NCBI GenBank assembly: GCA_963741305.1
Contig: CAVUHL010000003.1
Coordinates: 1,550,001-1,614,000, forward strand
Reading direction: 5' to 3'
Origin: DATMER01 sp963741305
GTDB lineage: Bacteria; Acidobacteriota; Thermoanaerobaculia; Multivoradales; UBA5704
Length of the DNA stretch: 64,000 nt
The notes below the pieces were generated by a model that was not told where the DNA came from, did no database searches, and worked only from the letters and a program-made list of their open reading frames with translations. Shown piece after piece: positions 9,100 to 18,612 of this stretch. Both the position numbers and the translations under genes were made by a program. Position 1 is the stretch's first letter, and each line of letters opens with the position of its first letter.

Positions 9100-10629
9100 T
9101 CAGATCGTTGCCGAGACGGAGGTGTCCTTACCGCCCGGCGGACGTTTCGTTCCTTTGCTATATCCACGCCAAGTCAGTGGAGATCGTTGCAGCACCTCTC
9201 GCAAGGCGAGCGAAAATAGCAGGAAGAAGGGGAGGGAGGCCTGCACCAGGAAGCGCTCCCAGGTGACCTTGACCAGCTCGGCCGGCTCCCAGTGGACGGT
9301 GTACGCCCCCCAGGCAATGGCGAGGGGCGCGGCAAACCCGAGCAGGATCGGCCAGGAGAGCGCCGCCCGTCTACCCTTGAGGATGCCCCGTCCGGCGATG
9401 AGGACGAGGAGGGCGGCCCACCAGAACCCGATCCACCGGTCCCAGGTCAGGAAGGTCTGGACCAGGATCTGGCTCCCGAACTCGGGGATTCGGGTGAGCG
9501 CATCGGGAAAGAGGTGCTCGGCCGTGACGAACGCTTCGTAATTTTCGTCCTGGCGGTTGGGGATCTGGAAGCGCCAGTAGAGGAAGAAGGCCAGCACGGC
9601 GACCATGACCGAGGCGGCGGCGCAGGTGCGCGCTCCCTTGAGGAGCAGCCGGCGCCAGGCGGCGGCCGGGAGCTTCGTCCCCTTCCGAGCCTTCCAGAGA
9701 CGGAGGGCCGGGACCAGGAACGCGGCGAGCAGCGCGAATCCCGCCAGGATCGTCCCCTCGTTCTTGGTCAGCACGGCCGCTCCCAGGAGCAGGCCGGCCG
9801 CCACTCCGTCCAAGGGGCGGGCCCGTCCCCGCAGCAGCAGGATCAGCGCCGTTCCGAAGAAGCAGGCGAGGGGCAGGTCGCTGTACGAGCTGGCAGCTCC
9901 GCCGTCCGGAAAGAAGGTCAGGAACGGGATGCCGGAAGCCGCGGCCACGGTGAGGCCGGCCGCGAGCCATCCCGCCCAGCGCCGGGCGCCGTCGTAGACG
10001 ACGAGCAGAAGGGCGGGGAAGAATGCCGAATACAAAGTGCGGAAGAAGAGGTCGTCCTCGCCCGCCCCGGTGGCTTCCAGGACCGCGACCTGGGCGACGG
10101 GCATGAGCACCGGATAGCGCGGGTGATTGATGAACCACTGCCCGCGGACCACGGCCAAGGGGAGGACCGAGCCCTCATAGCGGATGTAGCGCGCCTGCGC
10201 CGACCAGTGCATGCGCCCGTCCCAATCGCGCAACGGATAGATGACGCTGTCGGCGAAGACCCCGACCGAGACGCCGATGCCGGCGAGGGCCAGGACAAGG
10301 GCCGCGATCCGTGCGCGAAGAGGCAAGCGACGGCGCAGGTGCCGTCGTTCCCTCCTCCTGAGCCTGGCGAGCGCACGGACCCAGCCGGCAAGCCCCAGGG
10401 CGGTGAGCACGGCGGCGGTCCCGAAGATGGCGGGGCGGCGCAGCGGCACTTCGAACAGGGCCGAGAGGGCGTACAGGCTCCCGGCCAGCGTGGCGACCCC
10501 CAGGAAGAAGCCGTAGCCAAGCCTCCGGATCCAGGGGACGGCGCGCAGTCCGGGGAAGAGCCCGGCCAGGGCGTAGCCGGGGATGGCGAAGAGCAACACC
10601 CCGCCCATGCTTGCGAGCAGCTCACGCAT
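9100..10629 (-). CDS. GT-C family polytopic glycosyltransferase (ArnT/PMT-like)
   Basis: The 509-aa protein has about 10-12 hydrophobic segments. The first periplasmic loop carries an acidic motif (LRDWDGRMHW, about residues 130-140). This fits the GT-C fold, in which an Asp in the first external loop is catalytic. Such enzymes move sugars from polyprenyl-phosphate carriers to lipids or proteins at the membrane. The product is probably an envelope glycan, and the acceptor is unknown. The start overlaps the end of the upstream 150-aa gene by 8 bp, so the two are likely translated together. Confidence 0.75.
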   Translation of the reverse strand: MRELLASMGGVLLFAIPGYALAGLFPGLRAVPWIRRLGYGFFLGVATLAGSLYALSALFEVPLRRPAIFGTAAVLTALGLAGWVRALARLRRRERRHLRRRLPLRARIAALVLALAGIGVSVGVFADSVIYPLRDWDGRMHWSAQARYIRYEGSVLPLAVVRGQWFINHPRYPVLMPVAQVAVLEATGAGEDDLFFRTLYSAFFPALLLVVYDGARRWAGWLAAGLTVAAASGIPFLTFFPDGGAASSYSDLPLACFFGTALILLLRGRARPLDGVAAGLLLGAAVLTKNEGTILAGFALLAAFLVPALRLWKARKGTKLPAAAWRRLLLKGARTCAAASVMVAVLAFFLYWRFQIPNRQDENYEAFVTAEHLFPDALTRIPEFGSQILVQTFLTWDRWIGFWWAALLVLIAGRGILKGRRAALSWPILLGFAAPLAIAWGAYTVHWEPAELVKVTWERFLVQASLPFFLLFSLALREVLQRSPLTWRGYSKGTKRPPGGKDTSVSATI

Positions 10630-11074
10630 TTTTTTTACGCCCCTGAACGAACTTGTAGCGCTCGATCAGCACGGGACGGCGGTACGGCCCATAGGCGATC
10701 ACCACCCAGCGGGCCGCCCGGGGAATGCGCTTTTTCAGCCGTTCGACGCTATCGAGCTTGTCGAGCTCGCCCAGATAGACGGCGCGGCGCGGCGCCAGGT
10801 CGAACTTGACCCACAACGGCCCACCCTGTTCATTGGAATCGCCGTTGATCAGGATGTAGGCGCCGTCGCGCGGGATCGTCCGGCGGATGTTCTCGATCTC
10901 CTCGGTGTAGGCGCTGCTGTAGCAGCGGGCGCGCTCCTGGAACGGTTTCTCGCCCCGGAGGGCGTACAGCAGGACGCCATTCCTGGCCGTCTCGATCGCC
11001 GCCCTGGAGAGGGAGACCGCCAGGAAGACGGCGAACAACCCAAGCGCGAGGGTAGGAAGGACGGAAGACCTCAT
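10622..11074 (-). CDS. Membrane-anchored hypothetical protein coupled to GT-C transferase
   Basis: This 150-aa protein has one N-terminal hydrophobic helix (residues ~5-25) and then a soluble, probably exported domain ending in RRPVLIERYKFVQGRKKN. It resembles the soluble tail found at the C terminus of some GT-C enzymes, here encoded separately. The 3' end overlaps the glycosyltransferase start by 8 bp, which strongly suggests a functional partnership. No recognised family. Confidence 0.7.
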   Translation of the reverse strand: MRSSVLPTLALGLFAVFLAVSLSRAAIETARNGVLLYALRGEKPFQERARCYSSAYTEEIENIRRTIPRDGAYILINGDSNEQGGPLWVKFDLAPRRAVYLGELDKLDSVERLKKRIPRAARWVVIAYGPYRRPVLIERYKFVQGRKKNA

Positions 11075-11136
11075 CGGTTCTTTATTGAATCACGAGTAGT
11101 CATCGCGGTCATCATCCCGGGTACAATCCCGCCGCC

Positions 11137-11568
11137 ATGCCTGCCACCTACCAGTACCATACCCGCCGCCGTATCGAGTTCGTCGAGACCGACATGGGCG
11201 GGATCGTCCACTTCTCCCGTTTCTACGTCTTCATGGAGCAGACGGAGCACGCTTTCCTGCGCAGCCTGGGCGCCAACCCCGGCTCCTACCGGGACTCCGA
11301 GGGCCACAGCGTCGGCTGGCCCCGTGTCGCCGCCTCCTGCGAGTTCCTCTCGCCCGCCCGCTTCGGCGACGAGCTGGACATCTATCTGAATGTCCTGCGC
11401 AAGGGGACCTCGTCGCTCACCTACGGCTTCGACATGCATATCGGGGATAGGGCCGTGGCCCGCGGCCAGGTCACGACCGTCTACTGTCAGATGGACGCTC
11501 CGGGCGGCATGAAGGCCGTGCCCATCCCTCCAGAGGTCGCTGGGCTCATCGACCAGGCTCCGTCCTGA
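11137..11568 (+). CDS. Hotdog-fold acyl-CoA thioesterase (YbgC/FadM, 4-hydroxybenzoyl-CoA type)
   Basis: The 143-aa protein contains the family signature FVETDMGGIVHFSRFYVFME with the acidic/aromatic active-site region (ETDMGGIVHFSRF), and a central WPRVAASCEFLSPARFGD strand. Members hydrolyse acyl-CoA or acyl-ACP thioesters in the cytosol. A TACAAT -10 box lies at 11122-11127, nine bases before the ATG, with no Shine-Dalgarno, which suggests a leaderless mRNA. The last 23 bp overlap the convergent M14 peptidase gene, so the two transcripts are antisense at their ends. Confidence 0.88.
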   Translation: MPATYQYHTRRRIEFVETDMGGIVHFSRFYVFMEQTEHAFLRSLGANPGSYRDSEGHSVGWPRVAASCEFLSPARFGDELDIYLNVLRKGTSSLTYGFDMHIGDRAVARGQVTTVYCQMDAPGGMKAVPIPPEVAGLIDQAPS

Positions 11569-13321
11569 ATTTCGGCGCCTGCATCAGCCGGTAGACAGGA
11601 AGAAGCCCGATCGTCTGGTCCCAGTAAGGCGTGCGCCGGTACCACCACTGGTAGCGCGCGAAGGGGTCCTTGGCGAGCTTCTCGTCCTTCATGGCCTCCT
11701 GGAACTCGGCGGCAACCTTCGGGTCCTTCATCATCTCACCGGCCAGCTCTTCGAGCACGCGCGAGTCGATGTACTCCTTCTGCTCGAAGACGCTGGAGAG
11801 CAATCCCCAACTCACCAGCGAGTCGGGCGCCTCGGGCTCGAAGAGCTGCACGGCGACCGCGAAGTCCGGCTGATCGGCCGGGATCCAGAAGGCGCCGTTC
11901 GGGATGGGGCGGCGCTCCGTCCGGCGCTCCACCTTGGCTTCGACCCGGTGCAATCCCTGGTAAGAGCGCTCGGCGAACTTGGGGTCCGACACGCGGATCG
12001 TTTCTACTTCCATTTCGGTGGCCTCGCTCACCCTGGAGAACCGCAGGCCATGGGCGCGCAGGCGCTGCTCGATCTGCGGCCAACCAGGGAGCACGAGGTA
12101 GCCCCGCGGCCGAGGGAGCGCCAGGGACACCTTGGGCCGGTGATACCAGGGAACCTCCATCTCCTGCACCTCGCCGCGGCGGTAGCGCAGGATCGGCGCG
12201 CCCGTGGCGGTCGAAGTGATGATCTCGTGGGCATAGACCGGGAAGCGGATCGTATCGGCGGCCTCGCTCTCCACGTACACCACCGCGACCGTGGACGGCT
12301 TGGCGTCCGGCTTCCCCAGCGCAACAGTGGCAGCCTCGGCCTCGGACACGGCGCGGGTCAAAGACGCCGGGTCGCGGGCGATCTCGGCGAGCAGCGCGAG
12401 GAGGAACTCCCGGTTGGCGAGCACCCGCTGGCGGTAAGGCTTGTAGGAATGCATCTCCACGAGGATCGACGGCCGGTTGCGCAGAGGGTAATAGCCGGTG
12501 GCATAGCGCGGCGCGCCGATCCAGGAGCTGAAGCCCTTGCTCGGGTCGTTGCCGTCCTTGAGGTCCACGTACGGCCCGGCCCGATGGCCGGCTTTCTCCG
12601 TAGCGGCGAGGACCGCCGGCATGTGCTCGCGCAGCCAGATGTCGACCGGGAGCGGCGCCTGGGGGGCCTCGGCCCAGGACCAGGTCAGGACCCAGTCGTG
12701 ATCGACCCCATCCGTCACATGGTCATCCACGTGCAGGTGGGGCCGCCAGTCGGACACCAGCCTCATGAGGGCATAGGCCTCTGGGGAGGCGGCCTTCAGA
12801 TGATCGCGGTTGAGGTCCAGGCCGGCGGCGGTGGTGCGGAAGCCCATGCCCTTGCGCGGACCGTCCTGGTTGGGCCGGTTGTAGGGGGAGACCCGCTCGT
12901 GCCCGTCCACGTTGTAAATCGGCAGGATGACCAGGATCACCTTGTCGAGCAGCTCGCGGTGCTGGCCGATCGCCAGATCGCGCAGGATCATCAAGGAGGC
13001 ATCCTTGCCATCGATCTCCCCGGCGTGGATGCCGTTCTGGATCATCACGACCGGCTTGCCCGTCCGCAAGGCCGCGGCAGGGGTGAAGGCCTGCTCCCTG
13101 GAGACCACGACGAGCGGCATGCCTCGCACCTGGGGGGAGTCGCCATAGAAGCTGAGCTGCATCTCGGGCATCCGCCGGTCGAGCTCCTGCAGGAACTCGA
13201 TCGTCTCCTGGTAGCTCGGCGTGGCCTCGAAGTTGGCGGTCTCGACGGGAGTGGTCTTCCAGCCGTCCTGGGCAGCGGCGACGTAAGGAAGCAGGAGAAG
13301 GGAGAGGAAAAGATGTCTCAT
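11546..13321 (-). CDS. Secreted M14-family zinc carboxypeptidase-like protein
   Basis: The protein of about 591 aa starts at ATG 13321 with a signal peptide (MRHLFLSLLLLPYVAAAQ). The M14 zinc site HxxE is in IQNGIHAGEIDGKD, and a downstream His-rich segment PHLHVDDHVTDG gives the third ligand candidate. NVDGHERVSPYNRPNQDG and LDLNRDH match the substrate-carboxylate region of the family. It probably trims C-terminal residues from exported peptides. The C-terminal ~250 residues are a separate, unrecognised domain. The promoter is back-to-back with sdaA: only 28 bp separate the two start codons. The longer frame to 13420 would run into sdaA and was not used. Confidence 0.88.
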   Translation of the reverse strand: MRHLFLSLLLLPYVAAAQDGWKTTPVETANFEATPSYQETIEFLQELDRRMPEMQLSFYGDSPQVRGMPLVVVSREQAFTPAAALRTGKPVVMIQNGIHAGEIDGKDASLMILRDLAIGQHRELLDKVILVILPIYNVDGHERVSPYNRPNQDGPRKGMGFRTTAAGLDLNRDHLKAASPEAYALMRLVSDWRPHLHVDDHVTDGVDHDWVLTWSWAEAPQAPLPVDIWLREHMPAVLAATEKAGHRAGPYVDLKDGNDPSKGFSSWIGAPRYATGYYPLRNRPSILVEMHSYKPYRQRVLANREFLLALLAEIARDPASLTRAVSEAEAATVALGKPDAKPSTVAVVYVESEAADTIRFPVYAHEIITSTATGAPILRYRRGEVQEMEVPWYHRPKVSLALPRPRGYLVLPGWPQIEQRLRAHGLRFSRVSEATEMEVETIRVSDPKFAERSYQGLHRVEAKVERRTERRPIPNGAFWIPADQPDFAVAVQLFEPEAPDSLVSWGLLSSVFEQKEYIDSRVLEELAGEMMKDPKVAAEFQEAMKDEKLAKDPFARYQWWYRRTPYWDQTIGLLPVYRLMQAPKFRTEPGR

Positions 13322-13349
13322 CGACCCGGACTCTATACAATCGCAGCCT
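13322..13349. promoter_or_regulatory. 28-bp back-to-back promoter with overlapping -10 boxes
   Basis: On the plus strand TACAAT (13336-13341) sits 8 nt before the sdaA ATG. On the minus strand TATAGA (13337-13332) sits 10 nt before the M14 peptidase ATG. The two -10 boxes share bases, so RNA polymerase probably cannot occupy both at once. Both genes look leaderless, and their -35 regions lie in the opposite gene. Confidence 0.6.
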
Positions 13350-14729
<1,380 letters not shown>

Positions 14730-14786
14730 CTTTTCTCATAGAATGCGCCGAGCAGCACCAGACACCCAAAGGGGGAGGAGCGGCAC

Positions 14787-15320
14787 ATGTTGGCCAATGA
14801 CAAGCTGATTCAGGCGTTCAACCAGCAGATCGGCAACGAGATGGGCGCCTCGATGCAGTACATCGCAATCGCCTCCTACTTCGACTCGGAGACCCTGCCG
14901 CAGCTGGCGAGGTTCTTCTACCGTCAGTCGGAAGAGGAGCGCACGCACGCGATGAAGTTCGTGAAGTTCATCAACGACGTGGGCGGCAAGGTGCAGATCC
15001 CGGCGCTCCCGGCTCCCAAGGCGGACTTCACCACGGCGGACGAAGCGGTGGCGAAGGCCCTGGAGTGGGAAGAGGAAGTCACCCGCCAGATCTACGACCT
15101 CGTCGAGATCGCCCGCGCCGACCGCAACTACGTGGGCATCCGCTTCCTCGACTGGTTCGTGGAAGAGCAGCTCGAAGAGGTCACCTCGATGAACGACCTC
15201 CTCGCCGTGATCCGCCGCGCCGGCCCCGACCGGCTTCTCTTCGTGGAGGAGTACCTCTCCCGGCAGGGACGAGGCGGGCTGGAGAGTCAGGCGGCGCCTT
15301 CCACGTCGGTAGGAGACTGA
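14787..15320 (+). CDS. Bacterial non-haem ferritin
   Basis: This 177-aa four-helix protein has ferroxidase-centre motifs: an early NQQIGNEMGASMQY helix, SEEERTHAMKF with the E-x-x-H pair, and a later WFVEEQLEEV helix. It stores iron as a ferric core in the cytosol. A strong GGGGGAGGAG ribosome site precedes the ATG, and a TAGAAT -10 candidate lies near 14740. The protein is longer than E. coli FtnA (165 aa) because of a short C-terminal tail. Confidence 0.93.
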   Translation: MLANDKLIQAFNQQIGNEMGASMQYIAIASYFDSETLPQLARFFYRQSEEERTHAMKFVKFINDVGGKVQIPALPAPKADFTTADEAVAKALEWEEEVTRQIYDLVEIARADRNYVGIRFLDWFVEEQLEEVTSMNDLLAVIRRAGPDRLLFVEEYLSRQGRGGLESQAAPSTSVGD

Positions 15321-15410
15321 GCTTCACCCTGTCCCCCTATCCCATCTCACCGCCATCCACGGGAGGGGGATGTTGCCCGCCCTTTGCGCTCGATCTGGAC
15401 GGAGCCGCCG

Positions 15411-18059
15411 CTATCTCCTCACATGGAGATTTGTGAGCGTTGCCAGAAGGGAGAGGTCGGAGACCTGAGTCCCCCTGAGATCAAGGCTATGGAGGTTTGT
15501 GAGCGTTGCCAGAGGGGAGAGGTCGGAGACCTGAGTCCCCCTGAGAACGAGGCTATGGAGGTTTGTGAGCGTTGCCAGAGGGGAGAGGTCGGAGATCTGG
15601 GTCCCGCTAAGATCGAGGCTCTGCAGTTTTGCGAGCGTTGCCAGGGGGGAGAGGTCAGAGATCCGAGTCCCAAAGAGATAGAGGCTCTGCAGGTTTGTGA
15701 GCGTTGCCAAAGGGGAGAGATCGGAGACTTGGGCGGCGATTCCTGCGGGCAAGTATCGACCCGCGAGCAGCTCTTCCCGTACCCAGTCGATCTCCAGCGG
15801 ATTGACAGCCTGCGACAATTCGGAGATCACGGTCTTTCGCCGGTCTCCGAGGAAGGTCCGGAGTGCCTGCCGCGCTTGGGAGGTACCAATTAGGCGAAGA
15901 GTCCGGACGCTTGCCGCCGCTTCATCGACTTCCATCTTCTTGCTGGCAGCGAGGAACCGCACGGCTGTATTGCCGCCCGTCGCTAAGGCTTCGGCATCCT
16001 CCATGTTCCGGGGTGGAAACAGACTGGCCGTGAGCCGCTGCAACTCGTGATCGAGTTCCTCTTCGACGTAGAGCGCGGCAGCCCGGCAGCGCAGGGCTAT
16101 GAGCTGCCTTGGCCGGAGGTCGGCTTTTGAAGCCGGGCCGGGCTCCAGGATCATCCGGATCACCTTCGTTGCAAAGCCACGCAGGTCTGCCGCGACCGCG
16201 AAGAGGATTACCGGCTGCCAGGCAGGATCGAGGGCATGGTTGGCCAGCAGCCCGGCCGCGTCTGCTCCTGCGAAATAGTCGCCCGCGAGAAGCTCCTTGA
16301 AGGCATTGTGGATGAAGCTGATCTCGCCAGGGCTCTCCTCTCGGAGGATGCCGCTCCTCTCGATCAGCGAGTCGGTCACGACGGGAGCATCGTCCGCGGA
16401 GTGGCCGGGGAACAGCTTGAGCGCCTTCCCGATCTGCTCCCCCGCCTCTTTCGTGGAAACCGAGGAATATTCGTTGAGCACCATGTGATGGGCAAGTTCC
16501 TGGACGGCCGCGCGCTTCTGGGGGTAGTCGAGGCGCCGGTAAGGCTCGGGGAAGTCGTCGAGGCTCAGGCCGCTTTCCCGCTCGCGCCGATGGAGGAGCG
16601 CCTGACAGAGATCCTCGCAGAGCTGGTGCTGCCGCTCGGGAAGCTTCTCGCGGCGGTCCCGATGCAGGGCGCAGATCATCGCCAAGAGGAGAGGATTGGT
16701 CGCGAGCCTCGCGACTTCAGGGTTGTCGCCGAGTTCCTTTTTCAGGGATCCGGCGAGATCCGAAAGTGCTGTCGCTGCTTTACCGCGTGCTTTCAACTCT
16801 TGGGCGACGGCCTCGTGCCACCGATCGATGAAATTTGCCCGATCCAACTCGGACATCGGATTAATCCGCGCTTCACGGAAGCCGAGAGTAGCGAGCCAGT
16901 CCGGATCGACCGCGCGAGGCCGGGTGCTGACCACATAGTACGTTCCCCGGTACTGCCCGACGAGGTCCTCGATCCCGCGCCGGATAGTCTCCCGGTGAGC
17001 GTTGGGGATCTCGTCGACTCCATCGAGGAGCAAGAGGGCCCGTCCTCTTTTAAGAACCGACCGCACCCAATCTGCGGGTGGGCTACCCAGAGATGTGGCG
17101 ATCAGCTCCGGGAAGTCGTCGGGGCTCGGCAGGGAGCCTGCTCTGCACTTGCGAAGGCGGATTAAGAAAGGTATTTGCCCACGGGCGGCTGCCCTCATTC
17201 CTACCCATCGGAGCAGGGTGCTCTTACCAGTTCCGGCGTCTCCTCGGATGAGCAGGCGCCCGTTGTCGGTGCTGAGGCGGTCGAATAGTGCCTCGGCGGG
17301 GAGAGACTCCGAGGCCTTGCCGGAGCGGCTCTCCAAGTTAAGCGAGACATAGGCAACGGATAGCTTCTGGCTGCGCGATTCTGGTGGAAGGTCAATACCG
17401 AAGATCTCTAGGTAATCAAGGTTGCGCTGAACCGCAAGCCGGTAATCGATCTCGTACTCGCGGGCCTTCTCGTCCCGGGCCTCGGCGCCGACGGTCGCCT
17501 CGATCCGGCGTACCCCTGCCAGGATTTCATCGACATTGCCGGTCAGCCTCGATAGCTGCTGAAGGCTTCGCGCGGCGAAGGCCTCCTCGAATTGAGGAAG
17601 CCGTGAGGCAATCTCGACGAGTTGGCGCACCGAGCGTTCGAGGGCGCGTTCGTAGAGATCCGTCTCCGCCTGGGAGAACTGGGCGGCGGGGAGCGGCCGG
17701 GTCTTCCTCATCTCGGTGAGGATGGCTCCGGGGTCGAGATCCTTCTGGATCAGGTAGGCGGACCTCGTCAGGCCAGAAAGGGTGGACTCCAGCGCGAGCA
17801 CCACCGCCTCCGCGTTTACATGGCCCTGCCTCTCGGTGCTCTCGAAGAGCGGCAGGAGCTCCCTGGCCATGCGATCGCCGAGCTCCTCGAACTCCCGCTC
17901 CGCCTTCTTCCGCTCGGCGGTGCTCTGGAATCGGCCCTTGAGGAGATCGACTACATCACCAGCGATGGTCGTACCGGTACCCTTGCCGAGCCAGGACTCG
18001 ATCAGGAGCTTGGAGAAGCGGGCTCCCAGGTTCAGGATCAGGAGGTCGAGGAGAGTCAT
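15411..18059 (-). CDS. NACHT-LRR (bacterial NLR-like) STAND NTPase
   Basis: The 882-aa protein has an N-terminal helical region (~1-240) of the type found before bacterial NACHT domains. The NACHT P-loop NTPase has Walker A LLIRGDAGTGKSTLLRW (~270) and Walker B ALLLLDGVDEIPN (~345), with winged-helix and helical parts to ~700. The C terminus (~770-880) carries 4.5 internalin-like 22-residue leucine-rich repeats (SDLSPLATLTNLxSL) and stops without a cap. Several bacterial NACHT proteins are antiphage sensors; a defence role here is inference. No separate effector gene is adjacent. The 5' region holds a 21-bp tandem array (18278-18612). Confidence 0.85.
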   Translation of the reverse strand: MTLLDLLILNLGARFSKLLIESWLGKGTGTTIAGDVVDLLKGRFQSTAERKKAEREFEELGDRMARELLPLFESTERQGHVNAEAVVLALESTLSGLTRSAYLIQKDLDPGAILTEMRKTRPLPAAQFSQAETDLYERALERSVRQLVEIASRLPQFEEAFAARSLQQLSRLTGNVDEILAGVRRIEATVGAEARDEKAREYEIDYRLAVQRNLDYLEIFGIDLPPESRSQKLSVAYVSLNLESRSGKASESLPAEALFDRLSTDNGRLLIRGDAGTGKSTLLRWVGMRAAARGQIPFLIRLRKCRAGSLPSPDDFPELIATSLGSPPADWVRSVLKRGRALLLLDGVDEIPNAHRETIRRGIEDLVGQYRGTYYVVSTRPRAVDPDWLATLGFREARINPMSELDRANFIDRWHEAVAQELKARGKAATALSDLAGSLKKELGDNPEVARLATNPLLLAMICALHRDRREKLPERQHQLCEDLCQALLHRRERESGLSLDDFPEPYRRLDYPQKRAAVQELAHHMVLNEYSSVSTKEAGEQIGKALKLFPGHSADDAPVVTDSLIERSGILREESPGEISFIHNAFKELLAGDYFAGADAAGLLANHALDPAWQPVILFAVAADLRGFATKVIRMILEPGPASKADLRPRQLIALRCRAAALYVEEELDHELQRLTASLFPPRNMEDAEALATGGNTAVRFLAASKKMEVDEAAASVRTLRLIGTSQARQALRTFLGDRRKTVISELSQAVNPLEIDWVREELLAGRYLPAGIAAQVSDLSPLATLTNLQSLYLFGTRISDLSPLATLAKLQSLDLSGTQISDLSPLATLTNLHSLVLRGTQVSDLSPLATLTNLHSLDLRGTQVSDLSLLATLTNLHVRR
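15423..15740. repeat. Five near-identical 66-bp repeats encoding the LRRs
   Basis: Repeat units start at 15423, 15489, 15555, 15621 and 15687, each 66 bp and encoding one 22-residue LRR of the NACHT protein. Neighbouring units differ at only a few positions, so repeat number could change by slippage or recombination. The gene stop (15411) lies just outside the first unit. Confidence 0.9.
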
Positions 18060-18277
18060 GGCCCTTATTGTAGTAGGCGTTGAGTCATGCCCGGCCGGAA
18101 GGAGCCGTTACGCGGTATTGTGGAACCTTCCGCGTCCTCATAGGGTCTGCGCCCGCCTCGAACCCTTCCTGAGCCATGCGGCAAGCCTCCCGGCCGGTTG
18201 AGGATCTTCCTTGCCGTGACCCGCATCCCTTTCTGCCAGGCCGAAATCCTCTTTCACGGGACCTGAACGGCTTCGAA

Positions 18278-18612
18278 CGCGGTCCGGATGGCTCCGCACG
18301 CGAGCGGAATGACTTTGCACGCGTTCAAAGTCATTCGGAACGCGTCCGAATCGATTCCGAACGCGTGCAAGGCCGTTCGGATCGCGGTCTGAACCGTTTT
18401 GCACGCGTGCAAAGTCATCTTGAACGCGTCCGATTTGATTTTCATCGCGTGCAAATCCATTTTGACCGCGCGCAAAGTCAATCTGCACGCATCCAAAGTG
18501 GTTCTGACGCGTGCAAAGTGATTCTTCTCGCGTTCAAAGTCATTCCGACCGCGATCCAAATGACTTTGGACGCGTGTGGAGTCATTCTGATCGCGTTCGA
18601 GGCGATTCTGCC
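18278..18612. repeat. Tandem array 1: 16 degenerate 21-bp units
   Basis: Sixteen units start with CGCG or CGCA and have a consensus like CGCGTGCAAAGTCATTTTGAA. All are 21 bp except one 20-bp unit at 18488. The array fills the space between the GT-C gene (its stop codon at 18582 lies inside the array) and the NACHT gene start. The rest of the gap (18060-18277) shows no gene. The single 20-bp unit breaks any continuous reading frame, so the array is not a protein-coding repeat. Confidence 0.88.

Noticed and set aside
15384..15893. Plus-strand frame with repeated CERCQRGEVGDL units resembling zinc ribbons
   Set aside because: It is the antisense reading of the 66-bp LRR repeats in the NACHT gene, which has clear domains on the minus strand.
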